64,000 nucleotides of DNA, from assembly GCA_913043145.1 (NCBI GenBank), contig CAJWLP010000004.1, positions 16,773 through 80,772 of the forward strand. Direction: 5' to 3'. Source of the stretch: an uncultured Bacteroidota bacterium. GTDB lineage: Bacteria; Bacteroidota; Bacteroidia; NS11-12g; UBA9320. The notes under the pieces are model-generated. The model saw only the letters and a program-made list of their open reading frames with translations. It was not told where the DNA came from and made no database searches. A program made the position numbers and the translations under genes. Below are positions 36,443-45,906 of the stretch, one piece after another (positions within the stretch are counted from its first letter, which is position 1; the number at the start of each line of letters is the position of its first letter).

Positions 36443-37597
36443 GTGAGTAGATATGAAATGAGAGGTGTCTCCGCCCAAAAAGAGGACGTACACCAAGCTA
36501 TCTCTAACGTTGACAAGGGGATATTCCCCAACGCATTCTGTAAAATTGTTGAAGACTATATCGGAAAAGATGACTCCTTTTGTAATATTATGCATGCTGA
36601 TGGAGCAGGCACAAAGTCATCCCTTGCATACTTATACTGGAAAGAGACCGGTGATATTAGTGTTTGGAGAGGTATTGCTCAAGACGCTTTAGTGATGAAT
36701 CTTGATGATATAATTTGTACAGGAGCAACGGGTCCATTCTTACTTTCAAATACTATTGGAAGAAATAAGCACCTCATTCCGGGAGAGGTGATAAAAGAAA
36801 TTATTGATGGATTTGAAGAATGCATCGAGACAATGCGATCGTTCGGAACGGATATAAAGTTTACTGGAGGCGAAACTGCAGATGTTGGTGATCTTGTTAA
36901 AACAATTATTATTGATAGCACTGTCGCATGTAGGCCTCAAAGGTCTTCTATTATAGAAGTCGATATTAAATCATCGGATGTTATTGTAGGTTTTTCCTCT
37001 TATGGTCAAGCTACCTACGAAAAATCGTATAACGCAGGAATGGGCTCCAATGGGCTTACGTCTGGAAGACACGATCTGCTAAAACACGACTATTATAATA
37101 AATACCCTGAGTCTTATGATGTTAACACCAATGAAGATTACATCTATTCTGGTATTTTCTCACTGACCGATAACCTTAATGGAACTGATGTCAATATTGG
37201 CCAAGCACTTTTATCCCCAACAAGAACATATGCCCCCATATTAAATCAAATTTTTAACAACAATGATTTAAAAGAGGCCATTCACGGGATAATCCACTGT
37301 ACAGGTGGTGCCCAAACAAAGGTTATGAAGTTTTTAGACAAACCATTGCATATTATTAAAAATGATCTGTTGCCAATTCCACCTCTGTTCCAGATGATTC
37401 AATCTACTACTGAAACATCTATGAAAGAAATGTTTGAAGTTTTTAATATGGGTCATCGCCTTGAAGTATATTGTGATGAAAATATTGCCCAAGAACTCAT
37501 AAAAATTTCTAATCAATTCAATGTTGAAGCTAAAATCATTGGGCGATGTGAAAAAGCCAATGAAAAAACTTTAACTATTAATGATATCTCTTACTAA
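36443..37597 (+). CDS. purM: Phosphoribosylformylglycinamidine cyclo-ligase (AIR synthase)
   Basis: Forms aminoimidazole ribotide in purine synthesis. The 384-residue protein is of the Bacteroidota PurM type: MRGVSAQKEDVH at the N-terminus, NIMHADGAGTKSSLAYLY at about 49-66, DALVMNLDDIICTGA, and FTGGETADVGDL, which bind nucleotide and substrate phosphate. Its best start is GTG at 36443 (MSRYEMRGV); an in-frame ATG at 36458 would drop five residues. It lies 16 nt after the PorE-like gene and 15 nt before rlmN, so the three may be co-transcribed. Confidence 0.93.
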   Translation: MSRYEMRGVSAQKEDVHQAISNVDKGIFPNAFCKIVEDYIGKDDSFCNIMHADGAGTKSSLAYLYWKETGDISVWRGIAQDALVMNLDDIICTGATGPFLLSNTIGRNKHLIPGEVIKEIIDGFEECIETMRSFGTDIKFTGGETADVGDLVKTIIIDSTVACRPQRSSIIEVDIKSSDVIVGFSSYGQATYEKSYNAGMGSNGLTSGRHDLLKHDYYNKYPESYDVNTNEDYIYSGIFSLTDNLNGTDVNIGQALLSPTRTYAPILNQIFNNNDLKEAIHGIIHCTGGAQTKVMKFLDKPLHIIKNDLLPIPPLFQMIQSTTETSMKEMFEVFNMGHRLEVYCDENIAQELIKISNQFNVEAKIIGRCEKANEKTLTINDISY

Positions 37598-37612
37598 CAT
37601 CTATTATAGCTC

Positions 37613-38644
37613 GTGATAAATATTCGATCACTTTCTAAAATTGAACTAATTCAAGCATGTGAAGACCTTGGTGTGAAGAAGTTTAGGGCCAATCAGTTAT
37701 GGGAATGGTTGTGGCAAAAAAGTGCTCGCTCTTTTGATGAAATGACTAATCTTTCAAAAGAATTTAGACAAAAACTCAAAGAAAAATACAGTTTTCAGAT
37801 ACTTAGCATTGCTCACTCACAAAAAAGTTCAGATGGAACCATAAAGTACGCATTTAAACTAAATGACGGGTTTTTAATTGAAGGAGTATTGATACCAACA
37901 TCTAGTCGGGTTACCGCTTGTATATCCTCACAAGTGGGATGTAGTCTGAGCTGCACCTTTTGTGCTACTGGATTTATGAAAAGGGAACGGAATCTTAGAC
38001 TTGATGAGATTTATGATCAAGTTGCTATTTTAAAAAGAGAAGCTGAACGAGAATACAATATTAATTTGAGTAATATTGTCCTGATGGGAATGGGTGAGCC
38101 ATTATTAAATTATGCCAATGTTCTAGCTGGTATTGAAAAAATAACTTCTCCCGATGGACTGGGAATGTCACCCCAACGTATTACCTTATCAACCGCTGGC
38201 ATAGCTAAAATGATTAAAAAACTTGGAGACGATCAGGTTAAGTTCAATCTTGCATTATCACTGCATGCTGCAAACAATGAAAAAAGAAGTGGTATCATGC
38301 CAATCAATGAAAGTAATTCACTAGAAGATTTGATTGAAGCCATCAATTACTTTTACGATAAGACTAATACAAGAATTACGCTTGAATATTGTGTAATTAA
38401 TGATATAAACGATGATCCTCTTGAGGCTGAAGAGCTTGTTGCCTTTGCACGTCAAATTAAGTGTAAGGTTAATTTAATTGAATATAATCCGATAGACTTG
38501 GCTGAATTCCAATCCAGCTCTTCTGAAAAGATTCATCGATTTGCAGAATATCTAGAACGTAACAAAATAATTGTTAACGTCAGAAGAAGTCGAGGTAAAG
38601 ATATTGATGCAGCATGTGGCCAGTTAGCCAATAAAATCAGTTAA
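37613..38644 (+). CDS. rlmN: 23S rRNA A2503 / tRNA A37 C2-methyltransferase RlmN
   Basis: A radical SAM enzyme that methylates C2 of A2503 in 23S rRNA and A37 in some tRNAs. The 343 residues contain the cluster motif in GCSLSCTFCATGFM (Cys110, Cys114, Cys117), the GMGEPLLNY motif, the LSTAG segment, and the methyl-carrying Cys in the C-terminal DIDAACGQL. GTG start at 37613 with no in-frame ATG nearby. The 3' end overlaps the convergent DCC gene by 8 nt. Confidence 0.96.
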   Translation: MINIRSLSKIELIQACEDLGVKKFRANQLWEWLWQKSARSFDEMTNLSKEFRQKLKEKYSFQILSIAHSQKSSDGTIKYAFKLNDGFLIEGVLIPTSSRVTACISSQVGCSLSCTFCATGFMKRERNLRLDEIYDQVAILKREAEREYNINLSNIVLMGMGEPLLNYANVLAGIEKITSPDGLGMSPQRITLSTAGIAKMIKKLGDDQVKFNLALSLHAANNEKRSGIMPINESNSLEDLIEAINYFYDKTNTRITLEYCVINDINDDPLEAEELVAFARQIKCKVNLIEYNPIDLAEFQSSSSEKIHRFAEYLERNKIIVNVRRSRGKDIDAACGQLANKIS

Positions 38645-39071
38645 AAAATCTGTCGCTTAATTCTTTTGTAGGCACACGGCATATAGAACGTTTTCCAAAA
38701 ATTTTATACCGGTATTTTGCTATAAGTTTATAAACTAAATCCCTTAATTTTTTAGGTAACCCATTCCCATACTTTAGCATATTATAAGGAAATTTTAAAT
38801 GCCTAGAGATCTCAATCACAGCATCCGATTCAAAATAGTTTTTCCCATTAACCCTGAAAATGATACTGTCTAAAGACTCTGTTAAGTCAAAGTCATTTAA
38901 AAGTTGTCTAGCAAAATCAGACTGTAAAGAAGCAAATTGAAGGTAGTCTTCTTTTTCATGTTTTAAAATAAAATCTACTGAGTGGTTACAAAGATTACAA
39001 ATGCCGTCAAAAAAGATAATGGGCCCACTATAATCTGGGAACTTTACATTGTTATTTTTTTTGAAACCCAC
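38637..39071 (-). CDS. DCC-family thiol-disulfide oxidoreductase-like protein (DUF393)
   Basis: A 144-residue protein whose IIFFDGICNLCNHSVDFIL segment carries the DxxCNxC signature of the DCC family, which has a thioredoxin-like CXXC; the end shows GKRSICRVPT. Function is not established. The GTG at 39071 (MGFKKNNNV) is chosen because it gives the normal family length. A longer in-frame version from 39188 would run through the hscA promoter and start region and has no family match there. It is convergent with rlmN (8-nt overlap) and divergent from hscA. Confidence 0.8.
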   Translation of the reverse strand: MGFKKNNNVKFPDYSGPIIFFDGICNLCNHSVDFILKHEKEDYLQFASLQSDFARQLLNDFDLTESLDSIIFRVNGKNYFESDAVIEISRHLKFPYNMLKYGNGLPKKLRDLVYKLIAKYRYKIFGKRSICRVPTKELSDRFFN

Positions 39072-39133
39072 TAGCTCTCGAATAAGTTCAAAGTTAATAT
39101 TGGATTCTATTAAATCACTGAAAATAGATTGAA

Positions 39134-39141
39134 TATCTTTG
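39134..39141 (+). promoter_or_regulatory. -7 element TATCTTTG before hscA
   Basis: TATCTTTG fits TAnnTTTG and stands 5 nt before the hscA ATG at 39147; no TTG is found at the usual 17-23 nt spacing upstream. If used, the mRNA would be leaderless. It supports the 39147 start over an in-frame ATG at 39129. Confidence 0.5.
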
Positions 39142-39146
39142 CACCA

Positions 39147-41000
39147 ATGGCAAAAATATCCATTGATATAAATTCGGGAACCATACAAAAAGAATCAGCT
39201 GTAATAGGCATCGATTTAGGTACGACTAATAGTCTAATTGCTACCATAAATTATAAAACACAAAAGCCTTACTGCATAACCAAAAACAATAAAAGTATTG
39301 TGCCAAGTACCATATACTTTGGTGAGCAAAATATTATAGTAGGCGAGGAAGCTTCAAAAAAACTGATTACCGACCCAAACAATACCCTTTATTCTATAAA
39401 ACGATTAATGGGAAAAAGCTACCATGATGTTGTAGAACAAAGCAACCAACTCAACTATCAAATAATTGACAATCAGGACAAGCTTGTTCAAGTAAAAATT
39501 AATGACCGATTCTATACCCCAATTGAACTATCCTCTTTCATTCTAAAGGAATTAAAAAGTGTTGGTGCTGATCAATTAAATAAAGAAATTCAAAAAGTAG
39601 TCATAACAGTGCCTGCTTACTTTGATGATTCTCAAAGACAAGCTACAAGAGATGCTGGTAAACTTGCTGGATTAGATGTTTTAAGAATTATTAACGAACC
39701 TACAGCAGCAAGCCTTGCTTATGGTTTAGGGTTAGATAAAGAAGAGTCTAAAATTGTTGCAGTATACGACTTGGGAGGTGGAACCTTTGATATTTCAATT
39801 TTAAATATTCAGCAGGGAATCTTCGAGGTATTGTCAACCAACGGAGACACTCATCTGGGAGGAGATGACTTTGATCATGCAATTGTGAATCACTGGATAA
39901 CCCAACATTCAATAACCAAGCTGACTAATAGCGATCGACAACTTTTAAGAATTACAGGAGAGCAAGCAAAAAAAGAATTAAGTTCAAATTCAAAATTCAA
40001 AAAAACTATCCAGATTAGTAATAAAGATTTAAAAGTCACATTAAATCGAGAAGAACTTGAAAATGTTATCCAACCCATCATTGATCGAACAATTTCGATT
40101 TGTAATAATGCACTTAGTGATGCTGATATTTCAGCTTATAAAATCCAAGAAGTTGTGTTGGTTGGTGGAAGCACGCGAACTCCAAAAGTCAAAAATAGCA
40201 TTCAAAATTTATTCCCTGACGCGAAAATAAATGATCAAATTAATCCTGACGAGGTAGTTGCTCTTGGGGCCGCAATAGAAGCAGATATATTAGCAGGTAA
40301 TCGAACAGATTTATTGCTTTTAGATGTTACACCACTTTCTCTTGGCTTAGAAACTATTGGTGGATTGATGGATGTCCTAATTCCAAGAAATAGCAAAGTA
40401 CCTAGCCAACTCAAAAAAGAATATACAACATCTGTTGATGGCCAAATTAATCTTGCTATAAATGTCTATCAAGGCGAGCGAGAGATGATTGCTGATAATC
40501 GAAAAATAGGCGAATTTATCTTAAAAGGCATTCCTTCTATGCCTGCCGGAATTCCAAAAGTAGAACTGACCTTCTTAATCAATACCGATGGTATTCTTCA
40601 AGTAAGTGCTATGGAATTAAGGTCTGGAGTTAGTCAAGAGGTAACCTTAAAACCGCAATATGGGATTACAGATCAAGAAATTAAAAATATGCTACAAGAG
40701 AGTTTAAGTTTCGCCCAGTCTGACATGGATAAACGATCGCTTGCAGAATCTACTACTGAGGCAAAGCAACTCATTTATGCTACTCAAAAATTTATTCGAG
40801 AAAATAAAGCTTTATTAACTCCGAAGGACATTGCAAAACTTGATGAAATTATGCAAGGATTAACTCAATGCATTAATAAAAAAGACCAAAATGCAATATC
40901 TTCTCATATAGAGAAGTTAAATGAATTCAGTAGACCATTCGCAGAAAAAGTCATGGATCACCAAATATCCAAAGCGTTAAGTGGTAAAAAAATCAACTAA
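39147..41000 (+). CDS. hscA: Hsp70-family Fe-S assembly chaperone HscA
   Basis: A 617-residue Hsp70. The nucleotide-binding domain shows VIGIDLGTTNSL, VYDLGGGTFDIS, GGDDFDHA and VLVGGSTRTPKV. HscA rather than DnaK is favoured by the N-terminal extension before the first ATP motif, the length (E. coli HscA is 616), LLLDVTPLSLGLETIGGLMD, and a C-terminus ending FAEKVMDHQISKALSG with no acidic DnaK tail. HscA helps transfer Fe-S clusters from IscU. No hscB, iscU or fdx is beside it, which is unusual. ATG at 39147. The next gene starts at the base after its stop. Confidence 0.85.
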   Translation: MAKISIDINSGTIQKESAVIGIDLGTTNSLIATINYKTQKPYCITKNNKSIVPSTIYFGEQNIIVGEEASKKLITDPNNTLYSIKRLMGKSYHDVVEQSNQLNYQIIDNQDKLVQVKINDRFYTPIELSSFILKELKSVGADQLNKEIQKVVITVPAYFDDSQRQATRDAGKLAGLDVLRIINEPTAASLAYGLGLDKEESKIVAVYDLGGGTFDISILNIQQGIFEVLSTNGDTHLGGDDFDHAIVNHWITQHSITKLTNSDRQLLRITGEQAKKELSSNSKFKKTIQISNKDLKVTLNREELENVIQPIIDRTISICNNALSDADISAYKIQEVVLVGGSTRTPKVKNSIQNLFPDAKINDQINPDEVVALGAAIEADILAGNRTDLLLLDVTPLSLGLETIGGLMDVLIPRNSKVPSQLKKEYTTSVDGQINLAINVYQGEREMIADNRKIGEFILKGIPSMPAGIPKVELTFLINTDGILQVSAMELRSGVSQEVTLKPQYGITDQEIKNMLQESLSFAQSDMDKRSLAESTTEAKQLIYATQKFIRENKALLTPKDIAKLDEIMQGLTQCINKKDQNAISSHIEKLNEFSRPFAEKVMDHQISKALSGKKIN

Positions 41001-41615
41001 ATGAGATTACTATTAGTATTTCTTTGTATGCCAATAATAACGTTTAGCTTAATTGCTCAAACTAATGATATATCAGACCATAGGCTTGGTATTAAAACTA
41101 GTTTTAACTTATCGAGTATGGTTGGTACAGCATTAGAAAACCCTAGGATTAAATTTGGATATACTGCTGGAACATACTTTATTTCAAAAACCAAAAAGAA
41201 AACTGGTATTTATTCAGAAATAATTGGAAACTTCAAAGGTTCAAATTTTAAGAACGGTGATGCAGGATATTCCAAAATCGCTCTATTCTATGTTGATGCT
41301 TCCCTTTTACCATTATTTCGTCTCAAGAATGAAAGCTCCATCTGTATCGGCCCAACTGTATCCTACCTTGGTCTTTCGTCACTATATGTCGGAGAGAAGA
41401 AAAAGTCCGAAATCGACAAACTCAGCTTAAAACCTTGGGAATATAGCATTACCCTGTACTACCTAATTCCTAAACCTGTCGTTTCTTTTCAATTTGGAAC
41501 TAAAATTGGCCTTCGAAACATCAATGACAACATCATTTTGGACAATATTACTCCTACCATTAACCAAAATGGGACTATTCAAAACATAAGTTTTGAAATT
41601 GGCATGTTATTCTAA
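41001..41615 (+). CDS. Hypothetical outer-membrane beta-barrel protein
   Basis: A 204-residue protein with a signal peptide (about 1-19, ending LIAQ) and strands typical of small barrels (LGIKTSFNLSS, the IKFGYTAGTYF turn, and an aromatic C-terminus ending FEIGMLF). It looks like the PorT-family/outer membrane beta-barrel domain group; the exact function is unknown. Its ATG immediately follows the hscA stop codon with no gap, so it is probably translated from the same mRNA. Confidence 0.7.
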   Translation: MRLLLVFLCMPIITFSLIAQTNDISDHRLGIKTSFNLSSMVGTALENPRIKFGYTAGTYFISKTKKKTGIYSEIIGNFKGSNFKNGDAGYSKIALFYVDASLLPLFRLKNESSICIGPTVSYLGLSSLYVGEKKKSEIDKLSLKPWEYSITLYYLIPKPVVSFQFGTKIGLRNINDNIILDNITPTINQNGTIQNISFEIGMLF

Positions 41616-41635
41616 AAAGGAGATGGGAGCTTTAT

Positions 41636-41857
41636 CTATAGCTCATCCTGATTAAAAAAGTAATCGTCGGTCGATGGATATTCTGACCAGATCTCTTCGA
41701 TAGTTTCAAAGGGTTCTCCATCATCTTCGAGTTCTTGTAAGTTTTCTACTACTTCTAAAGGTGCTCCTGTTCTAATGGCAAAGTCTATCAACTCATCTTT
41801 CGTTGCTGGCCAAGGGGCGTCGTCTAGGTATGATGCAAGTTCTAATGTCCAATACAT
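41636..41857 (-). CDS. DUF2795 domain protein
   Basis: A 73-residue acidic protein. MYWTLELASYLDDAPWPATK and DFAIRTGAPLEVVENLQ match the DUF2795 family, whose Bacteroidota members are short and highly conserved. It is acidic (ending FNQDEL) and helical. The function is unknown. ATG at 41857. It stands between two convergent or unrelated genes with about 100 nt before rlmB, and probably has its own promoter. Confidence 0.88.
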   Translation of the reverse strand: MYWTLELASYLDDAPWPATKDELIDFAIRTGAPLEVVENLQELEDDGEPFETIEEIWSEYPSTDDYFFNQDEL

Positions 41858-41953
41858 GGGCTGTAATATTATAGGTTCGTACTAATGGTGCGAAAATAAC
41901 TTTTTTTCAGAATTCCCAATAACTGAAAATATTGATTTTTAATTATCTGTATA

Positions 41954-42685
41954 TCAGACATTTAGCTCATGTAAAAGAATTCCAGCAGCAACCGAAACAT
42001 TGAGCGAATCCATGTTTCCTTTCATTTTTATTCGCCAGACATAGTCCATAAGTGCTAATCGCTCACGCGATAACCCCTTGTCTTCATTGCCCATCCAAAG
42101 TGCCCATGAAGTCATTTCTTGAATATTCGAATGGTCCATCGTTTGATCTGTTTTTTCGGATGCCGCAATTTGTGGTATCCCCCAGCTTTTTAGATAGGTC
42201 AATGTATTGGCTAGGCTACTTACACGGGCCACAGGTAGTTTCAACAAAGCCCCGGCAGAGGATTTAATTGCTCCTTCACCTATTTCCGCATTGGCTTTAA
42301 CTCCAACAATTAATAAATCCACCCCAAATGCAAGACATGATCTAGAAATTGCTCCAATATTCCGAATGTCTTGAATACCATCAGCTACCAATATTCTTGG
42401 GGGCTCGCCATTTTCAAATAATCGGGTGATGGTCTCTTCTAAGGGTACAAACTCTATAGGGCTTTTTATGGCTATTACCCCTTGGTGATTAGCTCGAGTA
42501 ATGCGATTAAGTTTTTCAATAGGCACCATCTGAAAGGGGGTGTTTGACTTTTTGGCGAGTTGTCTCAATACGCCAATTTTTTGCTTATCCGCCTGATTAT
42601 TAACATATACCTTGCCTATGGTGACATCGCTATGTAGCAATTCTTCCACACCATGAAAGCCAATAATGATGCCCTCTCTACTCAT
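41954..42685 (-). CDS. rlmB: 23S rRNA 2'-O-methyltransferase RlmB (SpoU/TrmH family)
   Basis: A 243-residue SPOUT methyltransferase that methylates the 2'-O of G2251 in 23S rRNA. It has an N-terminal L30e-like substrate domain (about 1-75) and the knotted domain with motifs NIGAISRS (about 113-120), WMGNEDKGLS and MDSLNVSVAAGILLHEL, where Asn and Ser contact SAM. The specific target is assigned by family similarity. ATG at 42685, 5 nt from the end of the DUF2723 gene, so the two are probably in one transcript. Confidence 0.9.
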   Translation of the reverse strand: MSREGIIIGFHGVEELLHSDVTIGKVYVNNQADKQKIGVLRQLAKKSNTPFQMVPIEKLNRITRANHQGVIAIKSPIEFVPLEETITRLFENGEPPRILVADGIQDIRNIGAISRSCLAFGVDLLIVGVKANAEIGEGAIKSSAGALLKLPVARVSSLANTLTYLKSWGIPQIAASEKTDQTMDHSNIQEMTSWALWMGNEDKGLSRERLALMDYVWRIKMKGNMDSLNVSVAAGILLHELNV

Positions 42686-42690
42686 CTAGA

Positions 42691-45600
42691 TTAATATAGA
42701 GCGGAGGATTGCTTGAAAAGATCCTCGTACTTTATCGCCAAATCATCTCGTTTATACTCACGAGCTAGTGGGCCAATATTTCGAAGAATTTGAATATTCT
42801 CATTCTTATTATCCACTACGGTGAACTTCTTGTAGTAATTAATTAAATCAAATGCATCATCGCCTACTTCCATTAAAAACTGATCTCCTTTTTCTAATTG
42901 ATTGGCTTTATAATAGATGTCTGCACTTGCTGCTTTCAACCTCAAATTCATGGGTAATAAGCTCTCTGGCATAGATGCATAGCATTTATCCAACAATGCT
43001 GTGGCTGTATCAAGTTTGTTCGTGTTAGCATAATAATCCGCTACTTGAATGAATAAGGATCTCAAGTTCTGAGGTACCAACTGAGCTTTATCGTCCAAAA
43101 ACATCGTACCTTCTTCCATATTGCCCCACTCGTATACATTCATTAACTTATTGTATAATAAATCCATGTCATCCATTCCTCGCATTCTTTTGTTTGCTTC
43201 TATGGGCAACAATTGATAAGTTAGGCCATTATGTCTGAAATACTTATCAAGGTTCATATATACTGATGATCCAGTAGTAGTCGTCCAATAAATGGGTCTT
43301 TTCCATCCTGTTTTAGCATTAGTAGCAATGATGTCTAATACAACCAAATCTCCCTTACTTAAGCCGCTCTTTCCAATATTCCAGTATATCTTATCGACAA
43401 TCTTAGCAGTGTCTCTATCTGGCACATATCCAGTAGCGATTACAGCTTTCTTATCTACTTCTACACTGAAATTTTTTACTGGAAATACATTAATCAGATC
43501 TCCTGCATTTGTTCGTTGCTTTCTGCTAGGTTCATCAGAGGTAACATACTTGAGAACTTGATCTAGTGGGTAATATTGATCTTGAGGAATTGATTTGTTT
43601 TCAAAGTATCGCACATAATCTCGTTTACCCGCTACTATTTTCTCTGCGGGTATTGTTAGAGGTAATGCCTCGCTATCAAACACCTTTCTTCGTAGTGCAC
43701 TGCTATACCACTCGGTTGGTAAAAGGCTTAAATTAATTACTCTTACATCTGTTCGAATTCCTTCTACATTTTGAGCGTACCAAAGCGGATAGGTATCGTT
43801 ATCACCATTGGTAAAAAGTATGGCATTTTCCTCGCAACTATTTAAATAGTTTTTTGCAAACGATATCCCTAATTCTCTTCCCGAACGATCATGATCATCC
43901 CAATTTTGGAACCCCATCAATACTGGAGAAACCAACAAGGCAACAACTGTTGCACTTGATGCTGCTATGGTTTTATTAACTGATTTTTTTAATAAATCAA
44001 CTAAAAATAAAACACTCAAACCTATCCAAATGCAAAATGTTTGGAATGAGCCCACCGAAGAATAATCTCTTTCGCGTGGCTCCATAGGGGGTTGATTTAG
44101 ATAAACTACAACGAGTAAACCGGTAAATAAAAATAGAGTCAAAACAGTGTAGAAATCCATCTTACTTTTTTGATACATCACTACAATACCTAATATTCCC
44201 AAAATTAAGGGTAAAAAGAAGAATGTATTATGTGCTTTATTGTACCGCAAACTCACTGGAACATCTTGTGGTATACCAAGTCTCCATTCATCTAAAAATT
44301 TAATTCCAGAAATCCAGTTGCCCTCGAGACTATTTCCTAAAACATTTTGAATATCATTCTGTCTACCAGCAAAGTTCCACATAAAATATCTCCAATACAT
44401 CCACCCCAACTGGTACTTAAACATGAACTTCATGTTATTGGCAAATGTGGGCTTTTTTTTCTTGACTGACTCTAATTGTTGTTCTAGCTGATTTCTTCCA
44501 GAATATTTTTTAATCATACCATTCCATAAGGGATAGTATCTAGACTTCTCGGACATATCGCCCATTCGAGGTAAAACCGTTGAGAATCGATCATCATAAA
44601 TAGGCTCTTGTTTTGTCCCTATTTCTTCGTAAGAATCTTCTCCTCGTCTGTATTGTGTTTTGCCTTGTTCAATATCCACCAAATCAGCGTTGTAGTAAGG
44701 TCCAAAAAGTAACGGCCTTGAACCATATTGTTCACGGTTAATATAACTAAGTAAACTTTCTGCATCTTGAGGATCATTCATGTCAATTGCGGGCTCTGCA
44801 ATCGAACGAATCACCACCATGCTATATGACGAAAACCCAAGCATTATAAATGCAAAACATAAAATAGCTAGGTTAGCAATCGGTTTGTTATTTTTAATGG
44901 TGTATTGAATTCCAAAAGTAATGCCTAACACTATGAGTAATAAGAAAAACAAGACTCCTGAATTAAACGGCAAGCCGAATGAATTAACGAATATCTTGTC
45001 AAAAAATGCCGCAATAGCTGGCGTTTTGGGAATGATTCCCCATTGAAGTAGAGCTATGGAACCAAACCCAATAACTGATGCTCTGATGATATTTCTTCTA
45101 CTTACTCCAAATTTATTTATGAAGTAATACAAGAATACTGCTGGTACAACCAAAATATTTAATAAGTGAAGTCCAATACCTAGACCTATAATATAGGCTA
45201 TGAAAACTATCCAGCGATCGGAAGTAGGGTCTTCTTTTACTTTTTCCCATTTGAGAATTGCCCAAAATGCCAAAGCCATAAAACATGAAGAGCCCGCATA
45301 AACTTCTGCCTCTACTGCATTGAACCAAAACGTATCCATAAATGTAACAGACATAGCCGCTACAAGACCAGAACCGATTATAGAAATTGCATTGCCAAGA
45401 TCAACTGATTTAACATTTAAGTCAATTTTAAGAATTTTTTTAGCAAAGTGAGTTGTAATCCAAAAAGTAAACATCACTGTGGCTGCACTAAAAACTGCAC
45501 TCAACATATTTACCGCTATCGCTACTTCGTGTGTACCAGGTGTAGCAAAAATTGAAAATAGTCGTCCAAGCATCAAAAACAACGGTGCACCTGGAGGGTG

Positions 45601-45747
45601 AACCACCTGTAATCTGTAGGAAGCTGATATAAACTCCCCGCAATCCCATAAGCTTACAGATTGCTCCAAAGTCATTATATAAACAGCTATAGCCATTAAG
45701 AATGTAACCCATCCAAAAACAGTATTTACCTTTTTAAAATTATTCAT
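42691..45747 (-). CDS. DUF2723 GT-C-like integral membrane protein
   Basis: A 1018-residue protein with about a dozen membrane segments in the first half and a large soluble C-terminal part with TPR-like helices. The first loop SLWDCGEFISASYRLQV holds the acidic DxxE-type motif expected of GT-C glycosyltransferases, and DUF2723 is related to protein O-mannosyltransferases, so a role in glycan transfer to exported proteins is plausible. The donor and acceptor are unknown. The ATG at 45747 is preferred (MNNFKKVNTVFG); a longer in-frame version from 45828 is unlikely. rlmB follows. Confidence 0.82.
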   Translation of the reverse strand: MNNFKKVNTVFGWVTFLMAIAVYIMTLEQSVSLWDCGEFISASYRLQVVHPPGAPLFLMLGRLFSIFATPGTHEVAIAVNMLSAVFSAATVMFTFWITTHFAKKILKIDLNVKSVDLGNAISIIGSGLVAAMSVTFMDTFWFNAVEAEVYAGSSCFMALAFWAILKWEKVKEDPTSDRWIVFIAYIIGLGIGLHLLNILVVPAVFLYYFINKFGVSRRNIIRASVIGFGSIALLQWGIIPKTPAIAAFFDKIFVNSFGLPFNSGVLFFLLLIVLGITFGIQYTIKNNKPIANLAILCFAFIMLGFSSYSMVVIRSIAEPAIDMNDPQDAESLLSYINREQYGSRPLLFGPYYNADLVDIEQGKTQYRRGEDSYEEIGTKQEPIYDDRFSTVLPRMGDMSEKSRYYPLWNGMIKKYSGRNQLEQQLESVKKKKPTFANNMKFMFKYQLGWMYWRYFMWNFAGRQNDIQNVLGNSLEGNWISGIKFLDEWRLGIPQDVPVSLRYNKAHNTFFFLPLILGILGIVVMYQKSKMDFYTVLTLFLFTGLLVVVYLNQPPMEPRERDYSSVGSFQTFCIWIGLSVLFLVDLLKKSVNKTIAASSATVVALLVSPVLMGFQNWDDHDRSGRELGISFAKNYLNSCEENAILFTNGDNDTYPLWYAQNVEGIRTDVRVINLSLLPTEWYSSALRRKVFDSEALPLTIPAEKIVAGKRDYVRYFENKSIPQDQYYPLDQVLKYVTSDEPSRKQRTNAGDLINVFPVKNFSVEVDKKAVIATGYVPDRDTAKIVDKIYWNIGKSGLSKGDLVVLDIIATNAKTGWKRPIYWTTTTGSSVYMNLDKYFRHNGLTYQLLPIEANKRMRGMDDMDLLYNKLMNVYEWGNMEEGTMFLDDKAQLVPQNLRSLFIQVADYYANTNKLDTATALLDKCYASMPESLLPMNLRLKAASADIYYKANQLEKGDQFLMEVGDDAFDLINYYKKFTVVDNKNENIQILRNIGPLAREYKRDDLAIKYEDLFKQSSALY

Positions 45748-45906
45748 TGCGTGATTTTTTAAATCTTCGGGCGAAAATAAAAGATTTAGATCATAAAACT
45801 CCACCAATCTAAGTAATTCAATAAGCACTTTATGAAAGAGAAATCATTTGAATTGGGCACTATTGGCATTTAGTTGGTTTATTTGCACATCATTAAACTC
45901 ACTTAA

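Noticed and set aside
39072..39188. N-terminal extension of the DCC gene containing a second CXXC (CHWC)
   Set aside because: It would overlap the hscA start and its -7 element on the other strand and exceed the family length; the GTG at 39071 gives a normal-sized protein.
41605..41650. Hairpin between the barrel gene and DUF2795 as a bidirectional terminator
   Set aside because: The stem is short and bulged and no T run follows on either strand.
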